A stretch of 64,000 bases of DNA from Janibacter alkaliphilus (GTDB taxonomy: Bacteria > Actinomycetota > Actinomycetes > Actinomycetales > Dermatophilaceae). The position numbers were made by a program, and so were the translations under genes. Within the stretch, counting starts at the first letter, position 1. Every line of letters begins with the position of its first letter. Below the pieces are notes generated by a model. That model was not told the DNA's origin and made no database searches. It was given only the letters and a program-made list of their open reading frames with translations. The DNA lies in NCBI RefSeq assembly GCF_013408565.1, contig NZ_JACBZX010000001.1, positions 2,976,001 through 3,040,000 of the forward strand, in the 5' to 3' direction. Shown piece by piece: positions 18,025 to 26,837 of the stretch.

Positions 18025-20385
18025 CTACCGCTTGTCGATGTCCACGACCATCGCGTCCTCGACGGTGGCGACCACCTTGATCCGGGTGCCGGTGCCGGCC
18101 ACCTTCGTCGAGCCCCACGGGTTGTCGGCGTCCCAGTAGCCGTTGACGTCCTTGTCGTCGAACATCGGGATGCCGCGCGAGGAGCGCACCCGCTCGGGCT
18201 GGCCGTTGCGGTGGAAGGTCACCGCGTCGGTGCGCTGCCGGCCGAAGGTGGCGTCGAAGGGCTGGCGCCGGTTGCCCAGCAGGCTGCCGTCACGGAAGGT
18301 GATCGGCTCCGGTCGCGCGTCCACCGGCAGCGCCAGGCCGTGCCCGGGGTGCTGCGAGGTGTTGTTGTTGTCCCACTGGTTGTCGACGTACCAGACGAGC
18401 ATCCCCTCCTGGTAGGGGAAGCGCTCGACCCAGTCCGGCCGGGTGCTGGACCAGCCGAAGTTGTACGGGCCGGTCTCCAGGTAGCGGTCGTAGCCGTCGT
18501 AGGTCCGGTTCTCGGCGAGGTAGTAGTGCGTCTTGACCTCGGTGGTGGTCCCGCTGGTGCGGGTGAAGCCGTCCGCGCTCCAGCCGTTGTCGCCGCTCTC
18601 GACGTCGTCGGACAGGACGGTGGACCCGTCGACCGTGACGGCGATGTCGTCGATGAAGGCGCCGTTCTCGGTGACCGCCCCGTCGGTCTGGTAGCGGAAG
18701 CGCACCTGCACCTCGCCGCCGACGTGCTCGGAGAGGTCGAAGCTGTGCTCGCGCCAGCTCATGTCGCCGCCGTCGACGAGCTCGCCGACCTGCTCCCAGG
18801 TCTGCCCGTCGGTGCTGACCTCGGCGACGAGGAAGTCGTAGCCCGCCTCGATCTCGTGGCTGATCCAGGCCGAGAGCTCGGCGTCCTGCGCGCCGGTGAG
18901 GTCCACCGTGCGGGTCAGGGTCGTGCTGAGGTTGTCCCCGGACCCGCTCCACCACTCGCTCTCCCCGGAGTGCGGGGTGTTGTAGTCGGTGGTGATCGTC
19001 TTGTCCGGCAGGGTCACCGCGACCGCCTGCGGCAGATCCCGGTGGTCCTTGGCCGCCGGGCCGAGGTCGACCCGCTGCTTGCGGCGCTGCGCCTGGACGG
19101 TCTCGAAGTCCAGCCAGCCGAGCTGCAGCTTGCTCCAGGCGCCCATGTAGCCGGGGCTGGAGCCGATGTCGACGGTGCCCCGGTTGAGCCAGCTGCCGCC
19201 GGACATCAGCGCCCAGAAGCCGGTGCCGTTGTCGCCGCCCTGGGTGTCGTAGAGGTCCGGCAGGCCGAGGTCGTGACCGAACTCGTGGGCGAAGACGCCG
19301 AGGCCGCCGTTCTCCGGCTCGGTGGTGTAGTCGCCGACCCAGATGCCGGAGCGGCCGATCTGCACGCCGCCGTTGAGGTTGCCCTGCGGCCCGGTGCGGC
19401 CGATGTCGTTGTCGAAGGCGTAGTAGCGGTGCGACCAGATGGCGTCCTCGCCCTGGGCGCCGCCACCGGCCTCCTCGCCCTCGCCGGCGTGGATCGCCTG
19501 GAAGTGGTCGATGTAGCCGTCCGGCTCGTCGAAGTCGCCGTCGTCGTCGTGGTCGTAGCGGTCCCACACGTCGAACTGCGCGAGGTACTGCTTGATCTGC
19601 CGGTTGGTCCTGCCCTGGGCGCGCTGGTCGGCGTACCAGGCCTCGACCGTGTCCTGGACGTAGGCCCAGTAGCCCTCGGCCTCGCTGGTGCCGTCGCCCT
19701 CCACCGGGTTGTGACCGTAGCGGGCCTCGTTGTACGGCACGGTGACCCAGTCGGAGACGTCGCCGGTGGCCTCGAAGCGGCCGTTGGACTGCTTGTCGTA
19801 GAAGTGCTTCAGCGACTGCTTGTCGTCGGCGAACATCAGGTCCAGGTAGTGCTGCCGGTCGAAGGTGCGCCGCCAGATCGTCGAGTTGTCGTCGGTCTCG
19901 CCGCCGTCCCAGATCCGGTCCGGCTTCTCGATCTGGTCGTGCACCGGGCCGGCCTCGCCGCCCTGGGGCTGCATCGTCCGGTCGCCGAAGTCGGTGAGGA
20001 TCGTGAAGATGTTCGCCGTGCGCTCGACGTCGTACTGCACGTAGCGCGGTCCGCGCTGGCGGGCGGCGGCGCCGCGTACGTCGTCGGGCGCGTCCGCCGC
20101 CTCGACCTCGATGACCTTCTTGCCCGCCTTCGTCTCGACCTCGGCCTCGCCGGTGACCAGCTGCTCCACCGCGGCCTCGCGCAGCGCCCGCTGACGCTCG
20201 CCGAGCGGGTGCGGGATGTCGTCGACCTGCTCGGGCTCGGTGCTCGGGTCCGGCGGCGAGGGGGTGGGAGCGGTGACGCGCTGGTCGGCGGCCTGGGCGG
20301 TGGTGGCCGCCATGGACAGGGGTGCCGCGCTCAGGGCGAGCGCCGCGACGGCGCCCGTCAGCAGGGTGCTGCGTGATCTCTTCAC
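18025..20385 (-). CDS. Secreted M6-family zinc metalloprotease (immune inhibitor A-like)
   Basis: The 786-residue protein has a Sec signal peptide (VKRSRSTLLTGAVAALALS, cleavage after AQA) and a long propeptide. The M6 catalytic domain has the zinc motif HEFGH at residues 367-371 followed by DLGLPDLYD, and then beta-rich modules with acidic residues likely to bind calcium. It would be exported and degrade extracellular proteins. The GTG start at 20385 follows GAGAG. It is transcribed away from panB across a 146-base gap. The target protein is not evident. Confidence 0.92.
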   Translation of the reverse strand: MKRSRSTLLTGAVAALALSAAPLSMAATTAQAADQRVTAPTPSPPDPSTEPEQVDDIPHPLGERQRALREAAVEQLVTGEAEVETKAGKKVIEVEAADAPDDVRGAAARQRGPRYVQYDVERTANIFTILTDFGDRTMQPQGGEAGPVHDQIEKPDRIWDGGETDDNSTIWRRTFDRQHYLDLMFADDKQSLKHFYDKQSNGRFEATGDVSDWVTVPYNEARYGHNPVEGDGTSEAEGYWAYVQDTVEAWYADQRAQGRTNRQIKQYLAQFDVWDRYDHDDDGDFDEPDGYIDHFQAIHAGEGEEAGGGAQGEDAIWSHRYYAFDNDIGRTGPQGNLNGGVQIGRSGIWVGDYTTEPENGGLGVFAHEFGHDLGLPDLYDTQGGDNGTGFWALMSGGSWLNRGTVDIGSSPGYMGAWSKLQLGWLDFETVQAQRRKQRVDLGPAAKDHRDLPQAVAVTLPDKTITTDYNTPHSGESEWWSGSGDNLSTTLTRTVDLTGAQDAELSAWISHEIEAGYDFLVAEVSTDGQTWEQVGELVDGGDMSWREHSFDLSEHVGGEVQVRFRYQTDGAVTENGAFIDDIAVTVDGSTVLSDDVESGDNGWSADGFTRTSGTTTEVKTHYYLAENRTYDGYDRYLETGPYNFGWSSTRPDWVERFPYQEGMLVWYVDNQWDNNNTSQHPGHGLALPVDARPEPITFRDGSLLGNRRQPFDATFGRQRTDAVTFHRNGQPERVRSSRGIPMFDDKDVNGYWDADNPWGSTKVAGTGTRIKVVATVEDAMVVDIDKR

Positions 20386-20519
20386 GGGGGACTCTCTCTC
20401 GTGCGTGTGGCGTGGCCCACAAGGGGTAAGCGCATGCAACCAAGAGTCACCGGCGTGATGGGCCGTCGGCCGGACGTCTTTAAGAAGTTCTGACGATTCG
20501 CAGGAAGAATCCTGACGCC

Positions 20520-20525
20520 TAGGCT
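20520..20525 (+). promoter_or_regulatory. panB -10 box, leaderless type
   Basis: TAGGCT ends six bases before the panB ATG, without a ribosome binding site between. The AT-richer stretch at 20480-20515 would be the upstream promoter region. Confidence 0.5.
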
Positions 20526-20531
20526 GGGGCC

Positions 20532-21419
20532 ATGAGCGAGCAGACGCCCCCGCAGACCTCCGCCGAGACGGCCGCTCCGTACGGCAGCGGCGCCACCCCG
20601 GCCGCCGCGCCCAACGCCCTGCGCCGGGTCCGCATCCCGCACCTGCACGAGATGAAGCAGCGCGGCGAGCGCTGGGCCATGCTCACCGCCTACGACATGT
20701 ACTCCGCCCAGGTCTTCGACGAGGCCGGGATCCCGGCGCTGCTCGTCGGTGACTCCGCCGGCAACAACGTCCTGGGATACGCCACCACGCTCCCGGTGAC
20801 CGTCGAGGAGATGCTGCCGCTGACCCGTGCGGTGGCCACCGCGGCCCGGCGGGCGCTGGTCGTCGCCGACCTCCCCTTCGGCAGCTATCAGGGCTCCCCC
20901 GAGCAGGCCTACGCCACCGGGGTGCGCTTCATGAAGGAGGGCCTGGCGCACGCGGTCAAGCTCGAGGGCGGCGCCGAGATGGCCCCGCAGATCGAGCGGC
21001 TGGTCACCGGCGGGGTGCCCGTCTGCGCGCACATCGGTTTCACCCCGCAGAGCGAGCACGCCCTCGGCGGCTACAAGGTCCAGGGACGCGGCGAGCAGGC
21101 CGACGCGCTCGTCGCCGACGCCCTCGCGGTGCAGCAGGCCGGGGCCTTCGCCGTGGTCATGGAGATGGTCCCGGCGCCGATCGCGGCCCGGATCACCCAG
21201 GAGCTGAGCATCCCGACGATCGGCATCGGCGCCGGACCGGACTGCGACGCGCAGGTGCTGGTGTGGCAGGACATGGCCGGGCTGCGCGGCGGCAAGGGTG
21301 CCCGCTTCGTCAAGCAGTACGCCGACCTGCGCTCCACCCTCGCCCAGGCGGCCCGGACCTACGCCGAGGACGTCTCGGCCGGCACCTTCCCCGGGCCCGA
21401 GCACTCCTTCGACTCCTGA
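20532..21419 (+). CDS. panB: 3-methyl-2-oxobutanoate hydroxymethyltransferase
   Basis: The 295-residue decameric barrel enzyme adds a hydroxymethyl group from methylene-tetrahydrofolate to ketoisovalerate, the first step to pantoate. It has [17 protein letters not shown], the magnesium ligand in [51 protein letters not shown] and [22 protein letters not shown]. The first 35 residues are a Pro/Ala-rich extension. panC and panD are not adjacent. Confidence 0.97.
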   Translation: MSEQTPPQTSAETAAPYGSGATPAAAPNALRRVRIPHLHEMKQRGERWAMLTAYDMYSAQVFDEAGIPALLVGDSAGNNVLGYATTLPVTVEEMLPLTRAVATAARRALVVADLPFGSYQGSPEQAYATGVRFMKEGLAHAVKLEGGAEMAPQIERLVTGGVPVCAHIGFTPQSEHALGGYKVQGRGEQADALVADALAVQQAGAFAVVMEMVPAPIAARITQELSIPTIGIGAGPDCDAQVLVWQDMAGLRGGKGARFVKQYADLRSTLAQAARTYAEDVSAGTFPGPEHSFDS

Positions 21420-21432
21420 GGACGGCCCCACC

Positions 21433-22074
21433 GTGCCCGAGCAGCCCAGCGGCGACGACCTGCCCGAGATCCGCACCCGCTGGTCGGAGGTCAGCGGCGG
21501 CATCGAGGCCGCCTACGCCTACCGGCAGCGCTTCGACGACCTCGTCGAGCAGGGCGTCGACGTGCACGGCGAGGCCCGCCTGGTCACCGCCCTGCGCCCA
21601 CCGCCGTCACGGGTGCTGGACGCCGGCTGCGGCGAGGGGCGGATCGCCTCCCGGCTGACCTGGCTGGGTCACGACGTCGTCGGTGTCGACGCCGACCGGC
21701 ACCTGCTCGAGCTCGCCGAGGAGCGGGACACCCAGACCCGCTTCGTCGTCGCCGACCTGGCGACGCTGTCGCTGCGCTCGCAGTCCTTCGACCTCATCCT
21801 GCTGGCCGGCAACGTCGTGCCCTACCTCGCCGACGGCACCCTGGTGGACGTGCTGCGTCGGCTGCGCCAGCACCTCGACGCCGGCGGTCTGCTGGTCACC
21901 GGATACTCGCTGCCGGGATCGCAGCCGCGCGGCGCCGCCGAGGTGAGCGTGCGCGACTTCGAGCGGGCCGCCTTCGCCGCCGGGCTGGCCCTGGTGCAGC
22001 AGTACGCCTCGTGGGACCGGGCGCCCTGGCCCGGCGACGGGACCTACCGGCTGAGCCTGCACCGCCCGGCCTGA
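21433..22074 (+). CDS. Class I SAM-dependent methyltransferase
   Basis: The 213-residue protein has the seven-stranded methyltransferase fold. Motif I is VLDAGCGEGRIASRL near residue 58, the SAM-ribose acidic residue is in VVGVDADRHLLELA, and the later strand FDLILLAGNVVPYL follows. The GTG start is 13 bases after panB, so the two are probably cotranscribed. The substrate cannot be predicted from the sequence. Confidence 0.85.
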   Translation: MPEQPSGDDLPEIRTRWSEVSGGIEAAYAYRQRFDDLVEQGVDVHGEARLVTALRPPPSRVLDAGCGEGRIASRLTWLGHDVVGVDADRHLLELAEERDTQTRFVVADLATLSLRSQSFDLILLAGNVVPYLADGTLVDVLRRLRQHLDAGGLLVTGYSLPGSQPRGAAEVSVRDFERAAFAAGLALVQQYASWDRAPWPGDGTYRLSLHRPA

Positions 22075-22134
22075 GCCGGTCGCGCGGGGTGGCCCGGGGC
22101 GGCCGAGCGGGGGTGGCCCCGGGGGGACCAGCGC

Positions 22135-22317
22135 TCAGGCCTCGCCCTCCTCCCAGCGGCGGTCCTCCTCGTCCCAGGCCTCGGTGCGCGCGGCGGCCGT
22201 CTCCAGGGCGCGGCCGGCCTCCTCGCGGGTGGCGTAGGGGCCCATGACCTCGGCGCCGGGCGACTTCTCGTCGTCGCTCTCCACCTGGCGGGTCTGGATG
22301 TTGAACCAGTACTGCAC
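22135..22317 (-). CDS. Small SPOR-like conserved protein
   Basis: The 60-residue protein (VQYWFNIQTRQVES start) resembles the short actinobacterial proteins annotated as SPOR-domain-like: a WFN strand, then GPYATREEAGRALETAAARTEAWDEED, a helix typical of that fold. GAGGAGC lies a few bases before the GTG. SPOR domains bind peptidoglycan, but this protein has no membrane anchor, so the function is unknown. It is divergent from map. Confidence 0.75.
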   Translation of the reverse strand: MQYWFNIQTRQVESDDEKSPGAEVMGPYATREEAGRALETAAARTEAWDEEDRRWEEGEA

Positions 22318-22379
22318 GGGCTGCTCCTCGCTCGTCGGCTGCGATGACGGTACCCGCGCCGCGGCGCACCGTCGTTGCC

Positions 22380-22385
22380 TAGACT
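22380..22385 (+). promoter_or_regulatory. map -10 box, leaderless type
   Basis: TAGACT is followed by seven bases and the map ATG at 22393, with no ribosome binding site. This spacing picks the ATG over the in-frame TTG at 22375. Confidence 0.5.
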
Positions 22386-22392
22386 CCACCTC

Positions 22393-23256
22393 ATGTCCGC
22401 CTCGCTCGCAAGCGTCCACCCCGGCACCGTGTCCGGGCGTCGGCCGGTGCCCGCCGGCATCGTCCGACCCGAGTACGTCGACAAGCCCGCGCCGGCCCCC
22501 TTCACCGGCAGCGAGGTCAAGGACGAGGAGACCATCGCCAGGATGCGCGTGGCCGGACGGGTCGCCGCCCAGGCGATGGCCACCGCCGCCGAGGCGATCG
22601 CGCCGGGGGTGACCACCGACGAGATCGACGCGATCGCCCACGAGTTCCTCCTCGACCACCACGCCTACCCCTCGACGCTGGGCTACCGGGGCTTCCCGAA
22701 GTCGGTGTGCACCTCGGTCAACGAGGTGGTCTGCCACGGCATCCCGGACGACCGCCGGCTCGAGGACGGCGACATCGTCAACATCGACATCACCGCCTAC
22801 CTCGACGGGGTGCACGGAGACACCGACGCCACCTACCTCTGCGGCGACGTCGACGAGGAGTCCCGGCTGCTCGTCGAGCGCACCCACGAGGCGATGATGC
22901 GCGGGATCAAGGCGGCCGTCCCGGGCCGCCAGCTGAACATCGTCGGCCGGGTCATCGAGAAGTACGCCGCCCGCTTCGGCTACGGCGTGGTCCGCGACTT
23001 CACCGGCCACGGGATCGGCAGCGCCTTCCACTCCGGCCTGATCGTGCCGCACTACGACGCCGCTCCCGGCTACGACACCGTCATCGAGCCGGGCATGACC
23101 TTCACCGTCGAGCCGATGCTCAACCTGGGCACGCACGAGTGGACGATGTGGGACGACGGGTGGACCGTGGTCACCAAGGACCTGCGCCGCTCGGCGCAGT
23201 TCGAGCACACCATCCTCATCACCGACAGCGGCAACGAGATCCTCACCCTCGGGTGA
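22393..23256 (+). CDS. map: Methionine aminopeptidase, type I
   Basis: The 287-residue metalloenzyme removes the initiator methionine from new proteins. The two-metal ligands are all visible: Asp in [12 protein letters not shown], Asp in GDTDATY, His in GHGIGSAFH, Glu in VEPML and Glu in QFEHT. The N-terminal 40 residues with [15 protein letters not shown] form the SH3-binding-like extension found in actinobacterial MetAP1c. Confidence 0.96.
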   Translation: MSASLASVHPGTVSGRRPVPAGIVRPEYVDKPAPAPFTGSEVKDEETIARMRVAGRVAAQAMATAAEAIAPGVTTDEIDAIAHEFLLDHHAYPSTLGYRGFPKSVCTSVNEVVCHGIPDDRRLEDGDIVNIDITAYLDGVHGDTDATYLCGDVDEESRLLVERTHEAMMRGIKAAVPGRQLNIVGRVIEKYAARFGYGVVRDFTGHGIGSAFHSGLIVPHYDAAPGYDTVIEPGMTFTVEPMLNLGTHEWTMWDDGWTVVTKDLRRSAQFEHTILITDSGNEILTLG

Positions 23257-23273
23257 GCCGGGCAGGAGCGATC

Positions 23274-24035
23274 ATGGCCAAGAAGGCGCACGCGCTGGGT
23301 ATCGACATCGGCGGCTCGGGGATCAAGGGTGCCCCCGTCGACCTGGACAAGGGGGCCTTCGCCGACGACCGGCTGCGGATCGCCACCCCGGACGGCGCCG
23401 GGCCGGACGACGTCGCCGACGTCGTCGCCCAGATCGTCGAGCACTTCGACCTCGGCACGGTGCCGGTCGGGATCACCGTGCCGGCCGTGGTCACCCACGG
23501 GGTGGTGCGCAGCGCCGCCAACATCGACCGGTCCTGGATCGACCTCGATGCCGAGAAGCTCTTCAGCAAGCGCCTGGGGCTGGAGGTGCACGTGGTCAAC
23601 GACGCCGACGCCGCCGGTGTCGCGGAGCGCCACTTCGGGGCGGCCCAGGGGCACGACGGGCTGGTCGTGCTCACCACCCTCGGCACCGGGATCGGCACCG
23701 CGGTCATCAACGACGGCGACCTCGTGCCCAACGCCGAGCTCGGGCACCTGGAGATCGACGGTCACGACGCCGAGACCCGGGCCGCGGAGAGCGTGCGCGA
23801 CCGGGAGGACCTCAGCATGCCGGAGTGGGCCGAGCGGCTGCAGCGCTACTACCGCCACCTCGAGGACCTCATCTGGCCCGACCTCTTCGTCGTCGGTGGC
23901 GGGATCAGCAAGAAGGCCGACGAGTTCCTGCCGCTGCTGGACATCCGCACCGAGATCGTGCCGGCCCAGCTGAAGAACAAGGCCGGCATCATCGGCGCCG
24001 CCCGGCTGGCGAAGAAGGCCGCCAAGCACTCCTGA
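23274..24035 (+). CDS. ppgK: Polyphosphate glucokinase
   Basis: The 253-residue ROK-family kinase phosphorylates glucose using polyphosphate or ATP and is characteristic of actinobacteria. It has the phosphate loop LGIDIGGSGIKG, the catalytic Asp region VVNDADAAG, and LTTLGTGIGTAVINDG. ATG 23274 is preceded by CAGGAG. It lies 17 bases after map and is probably cotranscribed with it. Confidence 0.93.
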   Translation: MAKKAHALGIDIGGSGIKGAPVDLDKGAFADDRLRIATPDGAGPDDVADVVAQIVEHFDLGTVPVGITVPAVVTHGVVRSAANIDRSWIDLDAEKLFSKRLGLEVHVVNDADAAGVAERHFGAAQGHDGLVVLTTLGTGIGTAVINDGDLVPNAELGHLEIDGHDAETRAAESVRDREDLSMPEWAERLQRYYRHLEDLIWPDLFVVGGGISKKADEFLPLLDIRTEIVPAQLKNKAGIIGAARLAKKAAKHS

Positions 24036-24057
24036 CGCTGCGGCTCCCGGCAGGGGG

Positions 24058-24708
24058 TCAGCGGGTGAAGGACACCGGCCCGGCGTCGCGCAGGTCCCGC
24101 ACGTCGGTCTCCGGGTGACCCAGGTCTCGGGCCTGGCCGAGGTAGAGGGCCCGCCCGGTCTCGTTGAGCAGGCCGTCGTGCACCGGCACGGCGACCGGTG
24201 CCGCGATCCGCCGCAGGAAGGCGGTCATCTCCCGGCTGCGCTGCCACGGTGCGTTCAGCGGGAAGGCGAGCACGTCCACCTCGCCCGGCTCGCCGTCCAG
24301 GGCGTCACCGGGATGGAAGACCGTCGGCTCGCCTTCGGCGCTGATCCGCACCCCGCGGTTGCCGATCCGGGGCAGGTCGTCGTGGATCAGCGCGTGCTGC
24401 CGACCCACCGCCTCCAGCCGGGCCCCGGCCACGTCGGTGGTCCCGTCGAGGTCGGCGCAGCTCAGGCCGAGCCCGCGGGCGATCTCGGCGGCCTGCGGCT
24501 CGGCCAGCAGCCGGGCCTGCGGGTTGGCCGCCATCAGGCCGGGGACGTGCTCGCAGTCGAGATGGTCCGGGTGCTGGTGGGTGACCACCACCGCGGAGAG
24601 GTCCCGCAGCCCGTGCCAGCCGTCGCTGAAGGCGCCGGGGTCGATGAGCACCCGCGCCTCGGCGGTCTCGACGAGGAGGCAGGCGTGTCCGAGGTGGGTC
24701 AGGCGCAT
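24058..24708 (-). CDS. MBL-fold metal-dependent hydrolase (UlaG-like)
   Basis: The 216-residue protein has the metallo-beta-lactamase fold: LTHLGHACLLVET, DPGAFS, then the metal motif THQHPDHLD (HxHxDH), FHPGDAL (Asp ligand) and VPVHDGLLN near the end. This type is often described as UlaG-like or YfiH-like zinc-dependent phosphohydrolase, but the substrate is not clear. TACGGT (24715-24720, minus) ends six bases before the ATG, so it is probably leaderless. It is convergent with ppgK. Confidence 0.85.
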   Translation of the reverse strand: MRLTHLGHACLLVETAEARVLIDPGAFSDGWHGLRDLSAVVVTHQHPDHLDCEHVPGLMAANPQARLLAEPQAAEIARGLGLSCADLDGTTDVAGARLEAVGRQHALIHDDLPRIGNRGVRISAEGEPTVFHPGDALDGEPGEVDVLAFPLNAPWQRSREMTAFLRRIAAPVAVPVHDGLLNETGRALYLGQARDLGHPETDVRDLRDAGPVSFTR

Positions 24709-24791
24709 GCTCCCACCGTAGGGGTCGGTCCGCCGGGACGGGTTCTCACCACCTGTCCCACCCGCACCGCGCCATGCGGCATGGTGGAGTC

Positions 24792-26321
24792 ATGCACGCC
24801 ACCGACGACCCCGTGGGGAGCGCTCTGCCGCGCCGCCTCGGGCTCGGTGGTGCCACCGTCGTCGGGCTGGCCGCGATGCTCGGCGCCGGGGTCTTCGTCG
24901 CCTTCGCGCCGGCGGCCGCGGTGGCCGGCGAGCTGCTCCTGCTGAGCCTGCTCGTGGCAGCCCTCCTGGCCGCGGCGAACGCTCACTCCTCGGCGCGGCT
25001 GGCGGTGCGCTACCCGACCTCCGGCGGCACCTACGTCTACGCCCGGGAGCGGCTCGGCCTGCCGTGGGGGCACCTGGCGGGCTGGGCCTTCATGGTCGGC
25101 AAGACCGCCTCCTGCGCCGTGATGGCGCTGACCGTCGGCGCCTACCTGTGGCCGGAGAACGAGACCATCCTGGGGCTGCTCGTGGTCCTCGGGGCGCTCG
25201 TGCTCAACCTGCAGGGGATCACCCGGTCGGCGCAGGCCGCCGCCGTCATCGTCGGCCTGGTGCTGCTCGTGCTCGGCTGCTTCGTCGTGGCGATGTTCCT
25301 GGCTCCCCCGGACGTGGTCGCCGAGGCCGAGCCGGAGACCGCGCGGTCGAGCGTGTGGGGCGTGCTGCAGGGCGCCGGCTTCCTCTTCTTCGCCTTCGCC
25401 GGCTTCGCCCGGGTCGCCACGCTCGGTGAGGAGGTGCGCTCCCCCGGCCGGACCATCCCCCGGGCGATCGGCCTGTCGCTGGCCGTCGTGCTGGCCGTCT
25501 ACGCCACGGTGGCGCTGGCCTTCACCACCAGCGTCGGGGTGGGCTGGCTGGCGGCGCGGGTGGCCCCGCTGGCCGAGGCCGCCGAGATCTCCGGCTGGAG
25601 CTGGCTGGGATCGGTGCTGCGCTTCACGGCCGGGGTCGCGGCGGCCGGCGCGCTGCTGGCCCTGACGCTCGGGGTGACCCGGACGGTCGTCGCGATGGCC
25701 CGGGACCACCACCTGCCCCGGCAGCTGGCCCGGGTCGAGGGCACCCACGCCGTCCCCCGTGCGGCGGTGCTCGCGGTGTGCATCGCGGTGGCGGTGCTGG
25801 TGCTGCTGGCCGACGTGCGGGCCTCGATCGGGGTCTCCTCCTTCTGCGTGCTCGTCTACTACGCCCTCGCCAACGCCAGCGCCTGGACGCTGGCGCCCGG
25901 TGCCACGCGCGTGGTGCCCGCCGTGGGGCTTCTCGGCTGCCTGGCCGTCGCCGTCGTGCTGCCCTGGGAGTCGGTGCTCTTCGGGGTGCTCGTGCTCGGG
26001 ATCGGCGCCTTCGTCGGCTGGTTCCGGCACACCACCCGGGACGCCTCCCCGGCCGAGCTGGGCGATCCCGCCACGGACGACGGGGAGCTGAGCAGCACCC
26101 CGGCCAGCACCCCGCCGCCGCTGGCCCCGGCGGACGCCGACGAGGTCGACCCCGACCTGCTCGACGCCAGCGGGACCACCCCGCTGCGCGAGACCGGCGC
26201 GGGTGGTGTCCGGGGAGACGACGTGAGCGGTGCCCACGGAGACGACGCGGGCGGCGCCCCCGGAGACGACGCGGGCGGCACCGGGGGCGACGGCACCGGC
26301 CCGGAGGCCCTCGACCGCTGA
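24792..26321 (+). CDS. APC-family amino acid/polyamine permease with acidic Gly-rich tail
   Basis: The 509-residue inner-membrane transporter has about 12 hydrophobic helices and the family's helix-I motif GLAAMLGAGVFVAF, plus YPTSGGTYVYARERLG and a helix-6 region FFAFAGFARVATLGEEV. It probably imports amino acids or amines by proton symport; the substrate is not clear. After the last helix there is a soluble tail of roughly 95 residues with repeated GDD-(x)n-GG units at the end. GGTGGAG precedes the ATG. Confidence 0.88.
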   Translation: MHATDDPVGSALPRRLGLGGATVVGLAAMLGAGVFVAFAPAAAVAGELLLLSLLVAALLAAANAHSSARLAVRYPTSGGTYVYARERLGLPWGHLAGWAFMVGKTASCAVMALTVGAYLWPENETILGLLVVLGALVLNLQGITRSAQAAAVIVGLVLLVLGCFVVAMFLAPPDVVAEAEPETARSSVWGVLQGAGFLFFAFAGFARVATLGEEVRSPGRTIPRAIGLSLAVVLAVYATVALAFTTSVGVGWLAARVAPLAEAAEISGWSWLGSVLRFTAGVAAAGALLALTLGVTRTVVAMARDHHLPRQLARVEGTHAVPRAAVLAVCIAVAVLVLLADVRASIGVSSFCVLVYYALANASAWTLAPGATRVVPAVGLLGCLAVAVVLPWESVLFGVLVLGIGAFVGWFRHTTRDASPAELGDPATDDGELSSTPASTPPPLAPADADEVDPDLLDASGTTPLRETGAGGVRGDDVSGAHGDDAGGAPGDDAGGTGGDGTGPEALDR

Positions 26322-26350
26322 GCCGGTGGGTGGGCGGCCGTCGGCACCGG

Positions 26351-26356
26351 TAGGGT
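26351..26356 (+). promoter_or_regulatory. rnpB -10 box
   Basis: TAGGGT lies seven bases before the inferred 5' end of the RNase P RNA. Confidence 0.5.
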
Positions 26357-26363
26357 GATCCGT

Positions 26364-26748
26364 GGATGAGTCGGTCGGACGGTCGCGTCGGTGCTCCGGC
26401 ACCGCCGAGGAAAGTCCGGGCTCCGCAGGGCAGGGTGGTGGCTAACAGCCACCCGGGGTGACCCGCGGGACAGTGCCACAGAGAACAGACCGCCACGACC
26501 CCACGGTGTGGGGCGCGGCAAGGGTGAAACGGTGGTGCAAGAGACCACCAGCGGCCCGGGTGACCGGGCCGGCTCGGTAAACCCCACCCGGAGCAAGTCC
26601 AGACAGTGCGTGATCGAGGGCGGCCCGCCCGAGCGCACGGGTAGGACGCTGGAGGCCGTCGGCGACGGCGGCCCGAGATGGATGACCGTCACCCGGTCGC
26701 CGGCGACGGCGGCCGGGGACAGGACCCGGCTTACAGACCGACTCATCC
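26364..26748 (+). ncRNA. rnpB: RNase P RNA component (bacterial class A)
   Basis: RNase P RNA is the ribozyme that trims the 5' ends of tRNA precursors. All the landmark segments are in order: GAGGAAAGTCCGGGCTCC near 26407, ACAGTGCCACAGAGAACAGA near 26471, GCAAGGGTGAAACGGTG near 26518, GGTAAACCCCA near 26576, AGATGGATGACCG near 26675, and GGACAGGACCCGGCTTACAG near 26715. The 5' end GGATGAGTCGGTC pairs with GACCGACTCATCC at the 3' end (helix P1), which sets the borders. A weak CCCC/GGGG hairpin follows at 26752-26766. Confidence 0.97.
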
Positions 26749-26767
26749 CCACCCCCTTCGGCGGGGC

Positions 26768-26835
26768 GCGGTGCGGTCTTCGCGCGCGGCGCCCGGTCGC
26801 CCGCGGTGCGGTCGTCGCTCGCGGCGCCCGGTCGC
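26768..26835. repeat. 33-bp imperfect direct repeat, two copies
   Basis: Copies at 26768-26800 and 26803-26835 differ at about two positions. Each begins GCGGTGCGGTC and ends GGCGCCCGGTCGC. The pair fills the gap between rnpB and the stop of the RNB exonuclease gene. Confidence 0.8.
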
Positions 26836-26837
26836 GG

